Below, piece after piece: positions 36,046 to 44,956 of a stretch of DNA of 64,000 bases; the first letter of the stretch is position 1; every line of letters begins with the position of its first letter. Below the pieces are notes generated by a model. The model saw only the letters and a program-made list of their open reading frames with translations. It searched no databases and had not been told where the DNA came from. The stretch lies in the NCBI GenBank assembly GCA_030378005.1, contig JAUCGF010000071.1:1-64000 (forward strand). Direction: 5' to 3'. The stretch is from Desulfococcaceae bacterium HSG9. Lineage in GTDB: Bacteria > Desulfobacterota > Desulfobacteria > Desulfobacterales > JAUCGF01. Made by a program: the position numbers and the translations under genes.

Positions 36046-36647
36046 TATTAACCCAATTTTTATTTTTCCAAATTAGATGAGTGCTGGCTTCAGTTTACGT
36101 GTGCCGCCACGGAAAAACCAAAATTGGAATACTCAGTAAATAGAAAAGGTCTTTGGCTGCCTTGTGCCCATGCAAAGCATCGAGGCTTGTCAGTTCTGAA
36201 TTTCATAGAATTTCAGACAAATTCAGCCCATGCGATCATTTCTCACACTTTATAATTTTAAACCTAATCACAGCATGGTTTCCAATTGAAAAAAGTACGC
36301 AGCACTGATTTATGCTTGACAATTCAATCATAAACCGGTAAAATTTTTAGACTTTAACGTTTAAGTTGAATCGTATGGCTAAATCGGCAGATAGCGGATA
36401 TGTGTTGGATTATGATGCCATAATGCGACATCATTCATAACAAGCCAAAAAATTTTATATGGAAAATCAGCACCGCACGCTGGGAATAACCTTTAATCTG
36501 AAAGGGGGTGGTGTATGGCTGCAAATGTGTTGTAATTGTTCCTATCCCCCCGTATGATATGCCACATTGACACCGGTGGGGGAGCTTATGTCCCATTGAG
36601 TATCACTCCATGGGAATAACCATTATTCAAAAGGAGGATTAATCGTT
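36046..36647. promoter_or_regulatory. 600-base leader of the betaine carrier gene with a duplicated initiation region
   Basis: No large gene. Two similar segments occur: GGGAATAACCTTTAATCTGA at 36482-36501, followed by AAGGGGG and a 6-codon frame ATG...TAA at 36515-36535 (MAANVL), and GGGAATAACCATTATTCAAA at 36611-36630, followed by AGGAGG and the real start at 36648. The first segment thus looks like a short upstream leader frame with its own ribosome binding site. A GGGGG/CCCCCC pair (36503-36508 and 36546-36551) could form a stem between them. Control by attenuation or RNA structure is possible, but is inference. Confidence 0.4.
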
Positions 36648-38189
36648 ATGCTCAACAAATGTCCTATAAAGGAAAAAACAACCGGAAAGTTTCAATACCA
36701 CATCCAACCGGCGACATTTTGGTTGTCATCGGCGTTTATAATCGGGTTTGTGTGTATCACCATCCCCTTGCAGAGTGTATTAGGCGATGTTTTTAAAACG
36801 TCCTTTGCCTGGGCCATGGAATATTTCGGCTGGTTTATGGTTTTGACCATGAATGTTGTTTTATTCTATTGCATTTACCTGATTTTCAGTAAATTTGCCA
36901 ATATTAAAATCGGAGGCCCGGATGCAAAACCGGAGTTCAGCAATGCGGCGTGGGTGGCCATGCTGTTCAGCGCGGGGCTTGGAATCGGTTTGTTGTACTA
37001 TGGTGTAGGCGAGCCTATGTATCATTTCATCTCACCGCCCGGCGGCGTCGAAACCGGTACCCCGGAAGCGGGCAGAACCGCAATGATGTACACTTATCTG
37101 CACTGGGGCTTTCATGGATGGGGAATTTATGCGCTTTTCGGACTGTCACTGGCGTTTGCCACTTTCAACCGGGGGCTGCCGCTGTCCATCAGGACGGTTT
37201 TTTATCCGCTGATCGGTGATCGCATCTATGGACCGATTGGTCATTTTGTCGATATATTTGCGACGGCATGCACATTGTTCGGCGTGGCGACTTCCCTGGG
37301 ACTCGGCTGCCAGCAGGTCAATGCAGGGCTGAATTTTCTGTTCGGCATCCCGCAAAACGGGACTGTCCAGGTTATTCTGATCGCCATTATTACGGCTTTT
37401 GCCTGTACATCTGTGGTATTCGGGCTTGACGGCGGCATCAAACGGGTCAGCATACTCAATATGTGGTGCGCCGGCCTTTTGTTTTGCTTTGTATTGGTTC
37501 TGGGACCTACCTTGTTTATCGTTAATTTCTTTTTAGATACCACCGGTGATTACTTCCAGAATTTTCTCCATCTCAGTTTATGGAGCGAAACATGGTCAGG
37601 CGGCAAATGGCAGAACGGATGGACTGTTTTTTACTGGGCTTGGTGGATCGCCTGGGGACCTTTTGTGGGCATGTTCATCGGCCGGATTTCATACGGCCGC
37701 ACGGTTAGAGAATTCGTAGGGGGCGTTTTGGCTGTTCCTGTTCTGATCACCTTTCTTTGGATAAGTGTGTTCGGCGGCTCGGCTTTATGGATTGAACTTT
37801 TCGGTAACGGCGGCATCGCCAAAGCGGTTCAAACAGATTTTTCCTCAGCCTTTTTTGTGTTTCTACAGCAATTTCCCCTGTCCGGTTTCACATGCTTTTT
37901 GTCAGTCATCGTCATAGTCATCTTCTTTGTGACCTCATCTGACTCCGGTTCCATGGTTATCGACATGATCACGGCTGGTGGAAACCTCGAACCGCCGGTA
38001 CCGCAGCGTATTTACTGGTCTTGGATGGAAGGCGCGGTGGCGGCTGCATTGTTGTTCGGAGGAGGATTGGTGGCGTTGCAAACGGCCATCGTTCTTGCCG
38101 GCGTACCTTTCGGCGCGGTGGTGTTATTTATGATCTGGGCCTTGCAGAAGGGATTGAATGACTTCACCGAGGAAGCGACAATGAAATAG
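36648..38189 (+). CDS. BCCT-family betaine/choline/carnitine carrier
   Basis: A 513-residue secondary transporter with about twelve membrane helices. The BCCT signature is clear: NGWTVFYWAWWIAWGPFVG in the middle, preceded by SAGLGIGLLYYGVGEP and followed by GRISYGRTVREF. Such carriers import glycine betaine, choline or related compounds with Na+ or H+. AGGAGG at 36633-36638 sets the ATG. The next genes, an OpuAC-type binding protein and a UspA-type protein, follow on the same strand. The product probably works with the beta-lysine genes in salt adaptation. Confidence 0.9.
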   Translation: MLNKCPIKEKTTGKFQYHIQPATFWLSSAFIIGFVCITIPLQSVLGDVFKTSFAWAMEYFGWFMVLTMNVVLFYCIYLIFSKFANIKIGGPDAKPEFSNAAWVAMLFSAGLGIGLLYYGVGEPMYHFISPPGGVETGTPEAGRTAMMYTYLHWGFHGWGIYALFGLSLAFATFNRGLPLSIRTVFYPLIGDRIYGPIGHFVDIFATACTLFGVATSLGLGCQQVNAGLNFLFGIPQNGTVQVILIAIITAFACTSVVFGLDGGIKRVSILNMWCAGLLFCFVLVLGPTLFIVNFFLDTTGDYFQNFLHLSLWSETWSGGKWQNGWTVFYWAWWIAWGPFVGMFIGRISYGRTVREFVGGVLAVPVLITFLWISVFGGSALWIELFGNGGIAKAVQTDFSSAFFVFLQQFPLSGFTCFLSVIVIVIFFVTSSDSGSMVIDMITAGGNLEPPVPQRIYWSWMEGAVAAALLFGGGLVALQTAIVLAGVPFGAVVLFMIWALQKGLNDFTEEATMK

Positions 38190-38262
38190 GCTTCGGAAGC
38201 GGTGGCAATAGTTGAAGGATAAAACCGAACTATAAAACACTAAATGAACAAGGAGGTTCACC

Positions 38263-39174
38263 ATGAAGAAAACATGGTTACGAAGTACGATAGCACTCCT
38301 GCTTGGGCTGGCGGTTTTGGCAACATGGTCGTTTACACCGGTCTATGCAGCAGATAAAAAAACAGTCACTATCGGGTTAGAGGATTGGTCATCGGAAATA
38401 GCAAGCTCTAATTTGGTAAAGGCTGTATTGTGGAATAAACTGAAGGTCAAATGCAGACTCAAGCGAATGGGTGTGTCGGAACAGTATGAGTCGGTTTCAA
38501 ACGGAAGCATTGACGCAATGGTGGGTGCATGGCTTCCGGGACAGACTAAATACTTGGAAAATCACAAGGATCAGTTGGACGATTTGGGCCCGAACCTTGA
38601 GGGTGCAAAGATCGGCCTTGTGGTTCCCGTTGTTTCGAGTACGTGGCTTATGTCTCAGGACGGTAACACTGAGGGATACATGAAAATCGATTCCATCGAA
38701 GAAATCAAAGACCACTATGATGACTTCAATGGAAAGATCATCGGTATCGAAACGGATTCAGGCATGATGACCAAAATGAGGGAAAAAGTGATGGCGGCTT
38801 ATGGTTTGGAAGAATTCGAACTTATCCCCGGAACCGAGGTCTCCATGACAGCCGAACTTGCCAATGCGATCAAAAAAAGAAAGTGGATCGTTGTTCTGGG
38901 CTGGAGCCCGCATTGGAAATTCGGACGCTGGGCTTTAAAATTCCTTGATGATCCCAAAAAAACATGGGGTGGCGGGGAGAGCATCCACACGCTGGCCCGC
39001 AAAGGATTGAAGGATGATATGCCTGAAGTCTATAAGTTTTTGGATAAATTTAAATGGTCCCCGGATAAGATGGAACAACTCTTGCTCTGGAACCAGATGG
39101 GCGGCAATCCATACGAAAACGCCAACCGCTGGATAAAAGCCAATCCGGAGATTGTTGAGTCCTGGTTCAAGTAA
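38263..39174 (+). CDS. Glycine betaine-binding protein, OpuAC type
   Basis: A 303-residue exported binding protein with a signal peptide (IALLLGLAVLATWSF, cleaved near VYAADKK). OpuAC-type features: VTIGLEDWSSEIASSNLVKA, GSIDAMVGAWLPGQT, LGWSPHWKFGRWALKFLDDP, with Trp residues that in this family form the aromatic betaine cage. Normally such a protein serves an ABC permease and ATPase; none is adjacent. It follows a BCCT carrier after 73 bases with its own AAGGAGG. It may deliver to a distant ABC system or assist the carrier; the second idea is speculative. Confidence 0.87.
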   Translation: MKKTWLRSTIALLLGLAVLATWSFTPVYAADKKTVTIGLEDWSSEIASSNLVKAVLWNKLKVKCRLKRMGVSEQYESVSNGSIDAMVGAWLPGQTKYLENHKDQLDDLGPNLEGAKIGLVVPVVSSTWLMSQDGNTEGYMKIDSIEEIKDHYDDFNGKIIGIETDSGMMTKMREKVMAAYGLEEFELIPGTEVSMTAELANAIKKRKWIVVLGWSPHWKFGRWALKFLDDPKKTWGGGESIHTLARKGLKDDMPEVYKFLDKFKWSPDKMEQLLLWNQMGGNPYENANRWIKANPEIVESWFK

Positions 39175-39282
39175 CAGGTCCGGAATTAATTCTGCCGTGT
39201 CTCGTCCGTCAATGGCGGGGCGCGACCGAATCCGTAACGAAACATAGTTCCTAATGTGATTTTTAATTAAAGGAGGTGTTTT

Positions 39283-39741
39283 ATGTTTAATCTTGATAGA
39301 ATAGTTGTTCCCACGGACTTTTCGGATTATTCCGATTATGCCTTGAAAAGAGCGCTTGATCTTGCCGAAGCATGCGAGGCCAAAATCTATCTTACTTATG
39401 TGGCTCCTGATGCCCCTGATATTTTCAAGCTGAGTAAATATGTTGTGGAGGGCCAGGAAAAAATTAAAGCCGAACTGGAGAAACGGTGTGAAGAGTATTT
39501 TAAAAAACAGATAGACATGTTTCCCCAGTCGGAAAAAGTGGAAATTGAAACGAATGTGTTCACCGGCAGTCCGTATAAAGAAATTCTGGATTTTCAGAAA
39601 AAAATCAAAGCGGATATGGTGGTCATAGGAACGCATGGTGAAACACCTTTTGAGGGCTTTTTCTTCGGAAGCACGTCCCAAAAGATTATAAGGCATTCGA
39701 TCTGTTCGGTTATGATTGTAAGAAAACCGATGTACACGTAG
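39283..39741 (+). CDS. UspA-type universal stress protein
   Basis: A 152-residue single-domain UspA protein. It starts FNLDRIVVPTDFSDYSDYAL and carries the ATP-binding pattern GTHGETPFEGFFFGSTS (G-x2-G-x9-GS type). AAGGAGG upstream. Probably a cytoplasmic stress protein induced together with the betaine genes, given the common strand and spacing. Confidence 0.9.
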   Translation: MFNLDRIVVPTDFSDYSDYALKRALDLAEACEAKIYLTYVAPDAPDIFKLSKYVVEGQEKIKAELEKRCEEYFKKQIDMFPQSEKVEIETNVFTGSPYKEILDFQKKIKADMVVIGTHGETPFEGFFFGSTSQKIIRHSICSVMIVRKPMYT

Positions 39742-39750
39742 CGTACCAAT

Positions 39751-39810
39751 AAAATCGGGTTTCTTGAGCATTAACTCCTGTAGTTTTCCTTGCTTTAGAA
39801 ACCCGATTTT
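39751..39810 (+). terminator. Hairpin terminator after the UspA gene
   Basis: Perfect 14-base inverted repeat AAAATCGGGTTTCT (39751-39764) and complement (39797-39810), followed by TTT and C and T residues. The arms are identical to those at 2864-2926 while the loops differ. Confidence 0.65.
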
Positions 39811-39931
39811 TTTCTATTTTATCAGGTGAATTGTGAGCGGATATCGTTTGCCATTCACACCGATTTCATATTTATCCGCTGTCATTCATTGGTCGATTCG
39901 GTAAATTTTGCGTCTCTGCGGTGAAATATTA

Positions 39932-40087
39932 TCAGTAGATGGAAAGTTTAGGAGCGCAAAAATTTAGCGCAGCGATTTTCAGCATCCGGCTCCACCCGGA
40001 GGCTTGTAGATTCAGGACCCGGCAAAAAACCGCTGCGCTTAATTTTTGCGCTCCATACCATATTTTCAGGCATTTTCCATCTACTGA
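39932..40087. repeat. 156-base miniature inverted-repeat element, copy 2
   Basis: Perfect 15-base ends, TCAGTAGATGGAAA(G) at the left and TTTTCCATCTACTGA at the right. The interior matches copy 1 at 35889-36045 closely. It lies between the stress-protein gene and the methyltransferase-nuclease locus. Confidence 0.75.
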
Positions 40088-40181
40088 GTATCCTTCTTCG
40101 TAACGAAATGGCGATATCTGATAAGGTAATAGTGAGCCGGAATTATTTTATTACATAACAAATTCAGATACATACTATTTA

Positions 40182-40367
40182 ATGTCAATAAATATTAAAG
40201 AATATTTAAATTTAGCTAAAGAAACTGCGGGTTTGTATCCTTGGCAAGAATTTTTTATCGCTGATAAAAAATTTTCGATTGAGCAGGAACAGGAAGAAAA
40301 TTTTAAGGAAGATTTAGAATTACTGTTTCCCGAAACAGACATTTCACTAAATTTTTCCCTCAAATAA
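40182..40367 (+). CDS. Small acidic hypothetical protein upstream of the methyltransferase gene
   Basis: A 61-residue frame, acidic and without membrane segment (SINIKEYLNLAKETAGLYPW at the start, EQEQEENFKEDLELLF later). No clear ribosome binding site. It ends 18 bases before the methyltransferase gene. It could be a small partner of the restriction locus or a chance frame. I recognise no family. Confidence 0.4.
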   Translation: MSINIKEYLNLAKETAGLYPWQEFFIADKKFSIEQEQEENFKEDLELLFPETDISLNFSLK

Positions 40368-40385
40368 AAAATATCAAGTAAAATT

Positions 40386-42023
40386 ATGAATTATCTATAT
40401 TACGGCGACAATCTGCAAATATTACGAGAATACATACAAGATGAAAGCATCGACCTGATTTACCTTGACCCGCCGTTTAATTCAAATCGCAATTACAATG
40501 TGCTGTTTAAAAATGAAAACGGCACGGATTCAGAGGCGCAGATAACCGCTTTTAAAGATACGTGGCATTGGGACCAGACTGCCGAAAACACATATCAGGA
40601 ATTGGTTACGGACGCACCGGAGCAAATATCAAGAATGACCGGAGCGTTAAGGGAGTTTATCGGCGCAAACCAAATGATGGCTTATTTGGTTATGATGACG
40701 GCGAGGCTTATTGAATTGCATAGGGTGCTAAAAGATACGGGGAGCTTGTATCTGCATTGTGACCCGACAGCGAGTCATTATTTGAAGATTATTCTTGATA
40801 CTATATTTGATGCAGTTCAATTCAGGAATGAGATTATATGGAAAAGGACAACCGCCCATAGCGATACAAAACAAGGGAATGTTTTACATATGGGCAGAGT
40901 ACATGATATTATTCTATATTATACCAAAACAAATGAAGCGGTACGGAATGAATTGTATCAGGCTTATAATGAAAAATATGTAAATAAATTTTACAAGCAT
41001 ATTGATTCTAACGGGCGTAGGTATACTTTAGATAATATAGCAGGTCCCGGTGGCGCTTCAAAAGGAAATCCACAATATGAATTTCTGGGGGTCATTCGCT
41101 ACTGGAGATATAGCAAAAAAAATATGGATAAATTGTATAAACAGGGCCGTATTATCCAGACTAAAGCCGGCAATGTCCCACGTTACAAACGTTATTTAGA
41201 TGAAATGCCGGGAATCCCATTGCAAGATACCTGGAATGATATACATGCTATACAGTCACAATCAAATGAACGCCTCGGCTACCCCACCCAAAAACCTCTT
41301 GCACTTCTTGAGCGAATAATCAAAGCCAGCAGCAACCAAGGCGATATAATCCTTGACCCGTTTTGTGGATGCGGAACCGCCATTCATGCCGCTGAAAAGC
41401 TCAAGCGCCGATGGATAGGAATAGACATCACGCATTTATCCACGTCTCTTTTAAAATACCGTTTAAAAGATGCGTTCGATTTGTCCGAAAAAAAAGATTA
41501 TAAAGTCATAGGTGAACCGCAAGACATAGAATCTGCCAGGCAATTGGCTCTTGAAAGCCGTTACCAGTTTCAATGGTGGGCTTTATCGCTTATTCAAGCC
41601 AAGCCTTTAGGCGGCAAAAAGGGAAGTAAGAAAGGTAAAAAGGGCAGCGATGGAGGGATTGACGGTGTTATCGCTTTTATTGACGACCGGTCAAAAAAGC
41701 CTAAACGAGTGCTTGTACAGGTTAAAAGTGGCAAGGTAAGTGTCAGAGACATCCGAGACCTTATCGGCACTGTCGAGCGTGAAAAGGCCGCTATCGGGGT
41801 GTTTATAACTCTTGAATCATCAACCAAGCCCATGATAAAAGAATCTGTCTTGGCGGGTGTTTATCATTCTGTCAGGTGGCACAAAAAATTCCCTAAAATA
41901 CAAATTTTAACAATCGAACAATTATTAAACGACGAAATTGTAAACATGCCGCCCATAAGAGCGACTTTTAAAAAAGCGAAGAAAGAGGGGAAGGGCATGA
42001 AGCAAATAAACTTACTTACATAA
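40386..42023 (+). CDS. DNA methyltransferase fused to an Mrr-type nuclease domain
   Basis: A 545-residue protein. Methyltransferase motif IV DPPF is at residues 28-31 (IYLDPPFNSNRNYN) and motif I FCGCGT begins at residue 326 (ILDPFCGCGTAIHAAE), the order of beta-class N6-adenine or N4-cytosine enzymes, with a target recognition region between. After a Lys/Gly linker (about 415-425) comes a restriction-like domain with GIDGVI (Asp 426) and VLVQVKSG (Gln 445, Lys 447), the D...QxK pattern of Mrr-like nucleases. So both activities are in one chain, like some single-protein restriction-modification enzymes. No separate restriction gene is adjacent. Confidence 0.82.
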   Translation: MNYLYYGDNLQILREYIQDESIDLIYLDPPFNSNRNYNVLFKNENGTDSEAQITAFKDTWHWDQTAENTYQELVTDAPEQISRMTGALREFIGANQMMAYLVMMTARLIELHRVLKDTGSLYLHCDPTASHYLKIILDTIFDAVQFRNEIIWKRTTAHSDTKQGNVLHMGRVHDIILYYTKTNEAVRNELYQAYNEKYVNKFYKHIDSNGRRYTLDNIAGPGGASKGNPQYEFLGVIRYWRYSKKNMDKLYKQGRIIQTKAGNVPRYKRYLDEMPGIPLQDTWNDIHAIQSQSNERLGYPTQKPLALLERIIKASSNQGDIILDPFCGCGTAIHAAEKLKRRWIGIDITHLSTSLLKYRLKDAFDLSEKKDYKVIGEPQDIESARQLALESRYQFQWWALSLIQAKPLGGKKGSKKGKKGSDGGIDGVIAFIDDRSKKPKRVLVQVKSGKVSVRDIRDLIGTVEREKAAIGVFITLESSTKPMIKESVLAGVYHSVRWHKKFPKIQILTIEQLLNDEIVNMPPIRATFKKAKKEGKGMKQINLLT

Positions 42024-42061
42024 CCAAATTAAAATTTCTTGAAAATGGCAACGGCGTCGGA
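42024..42061 (+). pseudogene. Scar of a Dam-like methyltransferase gene
   Basis: 38 bases differ at only four positions from a piece of the Dam-like gene at about 21999-22036; they encode TKLKFLENGNGVG against TRLKFLENGNGGG. Nothing else of that gene is present. The frame runs open into the next gene. It looks like a recombination or deletion junction left by a second methyltransferase copy. Confidence 0.5.
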
Positions 42062-42070
42062 AACCACCTT

Positions 42071-42454
42071 ATGATGATCGATTCAAATTGGCATTCTTTA
42101 ACAGAAATATCCACTGACGAGGCTGATGAAATTTCGGCGATTGCCGAGGTTCATCCGGATTCACCCTGGTTTTCAGGACATTTTCCTGGCAACCCGATTC
42201 TTCCGGGAATTGCGCAGCTCGGAATGGTGTCAGATTTATTAAAAAAAACGACCGTACATCAATTAAAAATTGACAGCGTTAAACAAGTGCGCTTTAAGCA
42301 GATTATTTTACCTGATGCGCGTATCAAAATAAAAATCAGGCCCGTTAAAAATAAAGCGCACCATTATTCTTTTCGGATGATAGTCAAAGATACGGTCGCA
42401 TGCAGAGGCGTTATCGTAACGCATAAAATTAATCATGAAATTGAAGGAGGCTAA
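42071..42454 (+). CDS. Hotdog-fold dehydratase, FabZ/ApeI-like
   Basis: A 127-residue hotdog-fold protein with the active-site segment WFSGHFPGNPILPGIAQLG (His 37). This is the FabZ/ApeI-type 3-hydroxyacyl-ACP dehydratase pattern. The catalytic Glu or Asp expected on the central helix is not obvious: the residues after PGIAQLG read MVSDLL, so Asp may serve. It is followed after 6 bases by an acyl carrier protein gene, its probable carrier partner, and then by two radical SAM genes. It is not next to a ketosynthase or reductase, so a full fatty-acid system is not present here. Confidence 0.78.
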   Translation: MMIDSNWHSLTEISTDEADEISAIAEVHPDSPWFSGHFPGNPILPGIAQLGMVSDLLKKTTVHQLKIDSVKQVRFKQIILPDARIKIKIRPVKNKAHHYSFRMIVKDTVACRGVIVTHKINHEIEGG

Positions 42455-42460
42455 CCCCTT

Positions 42461-42727
42461 ATGGCTGTTGAAACGGACAAGCTTATTTTACGTGTTGCGG
42501 AAGTGATGATTGATGAACTCAAACTGGAAGATGTCACTCCTGCGACATTTTCACCGGAACTTGATTTGGTTGATGAAGTCGGCATTGACAGTATGGACTT
42601 GGCGACAGTGGCCCTTGTTCTTCAGGATGAATACGGCATCCGCATTGATGAAGATGATTACCCCAAACTGACAACGATTCGTCTGATTGCTGAATATCTT
42701 GAAAATAAAATGCAATTGAAAAGTTGA
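42461..42727 (+). CDS. Acyl carrier protein
   Basis: An 88-residue ACP. The phosphopantetheine-attachment Ser is residue 44 in the motif EVGIDSMDLATVALVL. Helix pattern and acidic character fit a stand-alone ACP. AGGAGG at 42445-42450 precedes the ATG. It stands between a dehydratase and two radical SAM genes, so the substrate of these enzymes may be ACP-bound. Confidence 0.88.
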   Translation: MAVETDKLILRVAEVMIDELKLEDVTPATFSPELDLVDEVGIDSMDLATVALVLQDEYGIRIDEDDYPKLTTIRLIAEYLENKMQLKS

Positions 42728-42752
42728 AATCAAAAATGGAAACAGGAATAAA

Positions 42753-43853
42753 GTGTACTATCCCGAAGCAAAAGAAGAACGCAATGTAGTCGCGCACACA
42801 TGTAAAACATGGAAATTCAATGATATTTTGGCTGATGCCAAAATAAAAGAGCGCTGGGAAAAGGTGCGCAAATATTTTTTTTTGCGCGAATCCACGTATG
42901 ATATGACCAATCGATGCAATATTCGATGTGAAGGTTGCTATTATTACGAAGGTGAAAAGCAGTTTGCCCATGAAAATCGTAACCCGGAGGATTGGAGTGA
43001 ACTGATGCGCTCCGAAAAAGCGCGGGGAATCACTTATGTGGTGCTTGCCGGAGCCGAACCGGCCCTTGCGCCGAATTTGCTTCAAACCTGTTATCAGGAA
43101 ATACAGCTCGGTGCGATTGCATCGAACGGTTTAAAATTTATACCGGCAACTGTGGGTTATAAAATCCATATTTCTGTATGGGGCAACGATAACAACAGCC
43201 GGCTTGTGCGCGGCGCGCCGGATATGCTTAAACGCCAGATTGAAAATTACCAAGGCGATTCCCGCGCCGTTTTTGTTTACACATTTACACGCGATAATAT
43301 TGACCAAATCTACGAAGTAATGGATTTATTGGCTGATTGCGGAGGCAAGGCGACATTCAATATGTTTTCCGCACCTGTGGGTTATAAGGGACATTTACGC
43401 CACACGCCGGAATCGCTTGGGCGAACCCGCCTGGCCATGACAGATGTGATGCGCCGCTATCCTAAAAATGTGTTGTTTTCATTCTATAGTGCGGTTGCCC
43501 ATACACATCAATACGGCTTGCATGACCTTTATAAGTGTTCCTATCCACGCATGAACCCATCTGATGATTTGGGATTGGGGCGCTCTTTCCGCCAATATCG
43601 CGCTGATTTAACTTGGGATCGTGATGCAGCCTGTTGCGTCCCTGATACGGATTGTATTGACTGTCGCCATTATGCCGCCGGCAGCGCAGTTGTTACTGCC
43701 AGGCTTTTTCGCCATGCGACCGATCCTGAAACTTTCAGCGCTTGGTTAGATTATGTTGACACCTATTTGGCTGTATGGGTAATGGGTTATCAAAAAGGGC
43801 GTAATTTAATTGACCAACCGATTTCGCCGCCTGGACATCCAAGTGGTCAATAG
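42753..43853 (+). CDS. Radical SAM enzyme 1 of the ACP cluster
   Basis: A 366-residue radical SAM protein starting at GTG (AGGA 6 bases upstream). The [4Fe-4S] motif is CNIRCEGC, cysteines at 55, 59 and 62, preceded by YDMTNR. After the barrel there is a Cys group CC-x5-C-x2-C starting at residue 294 that could bind a second cluster. The protein is clearly related to the next gene product: both share the YDxTNRCN start, a VGxKIHISVWG/MVGISLWG strand and the C-terminal Cys group. I do not recognise the reaction. Confidence 0.8.
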   Translation: MYYPEAKEERNVVAHTCKTWKFNDILADAKIKERWEKVRKYFFLRESTYDMTNRCNIRCEGCYYYEGEKQFAHENRNPEDWSELMRSEKARGITYVVLAGAEPALAPNLLQTCYQEIQLGAIASNGLKFIPATVGYKIHISVWGNDNNSRLVRGAPDMLKRQIENYQGDSRAVFVYTFTRDNIDQIYEVMDLLADCGGKATFNMFSAPVGYKGHLRHTPESLGRTRLAMTDVMRRYPKNVLFSFYSAVAHTHQYGLHDLYKCSYPRMNPSDDLGLGRSFRQYRADLTWDRDAACCVPDTDCIDCRHYAAGSAVVTARLFRHATDPETFSAWLDYVDTYLAVWVMGYQKGRNLIDQPISPPGHPSGQ

Positions 43854-43907
43854 GCAGATAAAATAAAGGCTGGAGACTAAATACTGAAAAAGGAGTCGTT
43901 TACACAA

Positions 43908-44906
43908 ATGAAAACCGTCAGTTCATTATTGAATCAGGAATGGTATGAACGTTATAAAAGAATTTCCAGACTGAATATCCGCAGTTCGATTTACGATGTC
44001 ACCAACCGGTGCAACCTTCGCTGCCAGGGATGTTTCTTCTTTTCCTCCGGTGAAGACAAGGCGGCTCCCGAAGAAACGGATATTCGGAAATGGGAAACGT
44101 TTATTGACAAGGAAAAGGAGCGCGGCGTCAATCTGGCTATTTTAATCGGCGGCGAACCGACTCTTTGCCTGGACCGGGTCGAAGCGTTTTACAAACGCTT
44201 GCCCAGTTTTTGCGCCACCAACGGATTAATCAAACTGCCTCGTGACCGGTTTCCCGATTTGATGGTGGGCATTTCTTTATGGGGCGATGAAGACGATGAA
44301 AAAGCCTTGCGCGGTAAAGACACCTTTAGTATTTCCAGTAAAAATTACGAGGGTGATCCGAACACCTATTATTTATATACCATTACACCGCGCCAGATCG
44401 ACAGAACGGAAAGAATTATTAAAAAAATTCAGGATGTCGGCCTTAAAGCCCATCTGCAACTGTTATCCAATGATGAAAATGCAGATGGTTTTTCATGGCG
44501 CGAAGAAGAGTTCCGTGATATTCGGGATGAGATGGATGCCATGTTGGACACCTATCCGAAAACACTCATATCATCTAAATATTACCATAAAGTTATTACC
44601 ACCGGCACAATGATGGGGCGTCCATTCGGATGGAATGAATGCCCGTCCGTTACCGAATATTTTGACAACCGCAATCCGCGTCCCAAACGCCTGATCCATT
44701 TTGTTCGATGGGCGTCCGATTTGAAAACCATGCATCGCTGCTGCACGTCTGAAACCCGTGATTGCACAACTTGCAAAGACGGTGCCGCTCACATGAGCTG
44801 GGTGATGGTCAATAAACGCGCCCATATACGCACCCCTCAAGACCTGCAAGGTTGGATTGAAGTTTACGAAATGTTCGCCAAATTATACCAGTTTATTCCC
44901 TGGTAA
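43908..44906 (+). CDS. Radical SAM enzyme 2 of the ACP cluster
   Basis: A 332-residue radical SAM protein with CNLRCQGC (Cys 35, 39, 42), IGGEPTL on the next strand, and a C-terminal CC-x6-C-x2-C group from residue 278. It is a diverged tandem paralogue of the preceding enzyme. AAGGAG at 43891-43896 sets the ATG. The two together suggest two related steps, or a heterodimer, acting on the same type of substrate, perhaps ACP-linked (inference). Confidence 0.8.
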   Translation: MKTVSSLLNQEWYERYKRISRLNIRSSIYDVTNRCNLRCQGCFFFSSGEDKAAPEETDIRKWETFIDKEKERGVNLAILIGGEPTLCLDRVEAFYKRLPSFCATNGLIKLPRDRFPDLMVGISLWGDEDDEKALRGKDTFSISSKNYEGDPNTYYLYTITPRQIDRTERIIKKIQDVGLKAHLQLLSNDENADGFSWREEEFRDIRDEMDAMLDTYPKTLISSKYYHKVITTGTMMGRPFGWNECPSVTEYFDNRNPRPKRLIHFVRWASDLKTMHRCCTSETRDCTTCKDGAAHMSWVMVNKRAHIRTPQDLQGWIEVYEMFAKLYQFIPW

Positions 44907-44956
44907 TTCAACAGATCGATTTTAAAAATCATTCTACAATTAAGAGGAAATCACAA

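Noticed and set aside
36515-36535. Six-codon frame as an independent gene
   Set aside because: Too short to claim as a gene; kept only as part of a possible leader.
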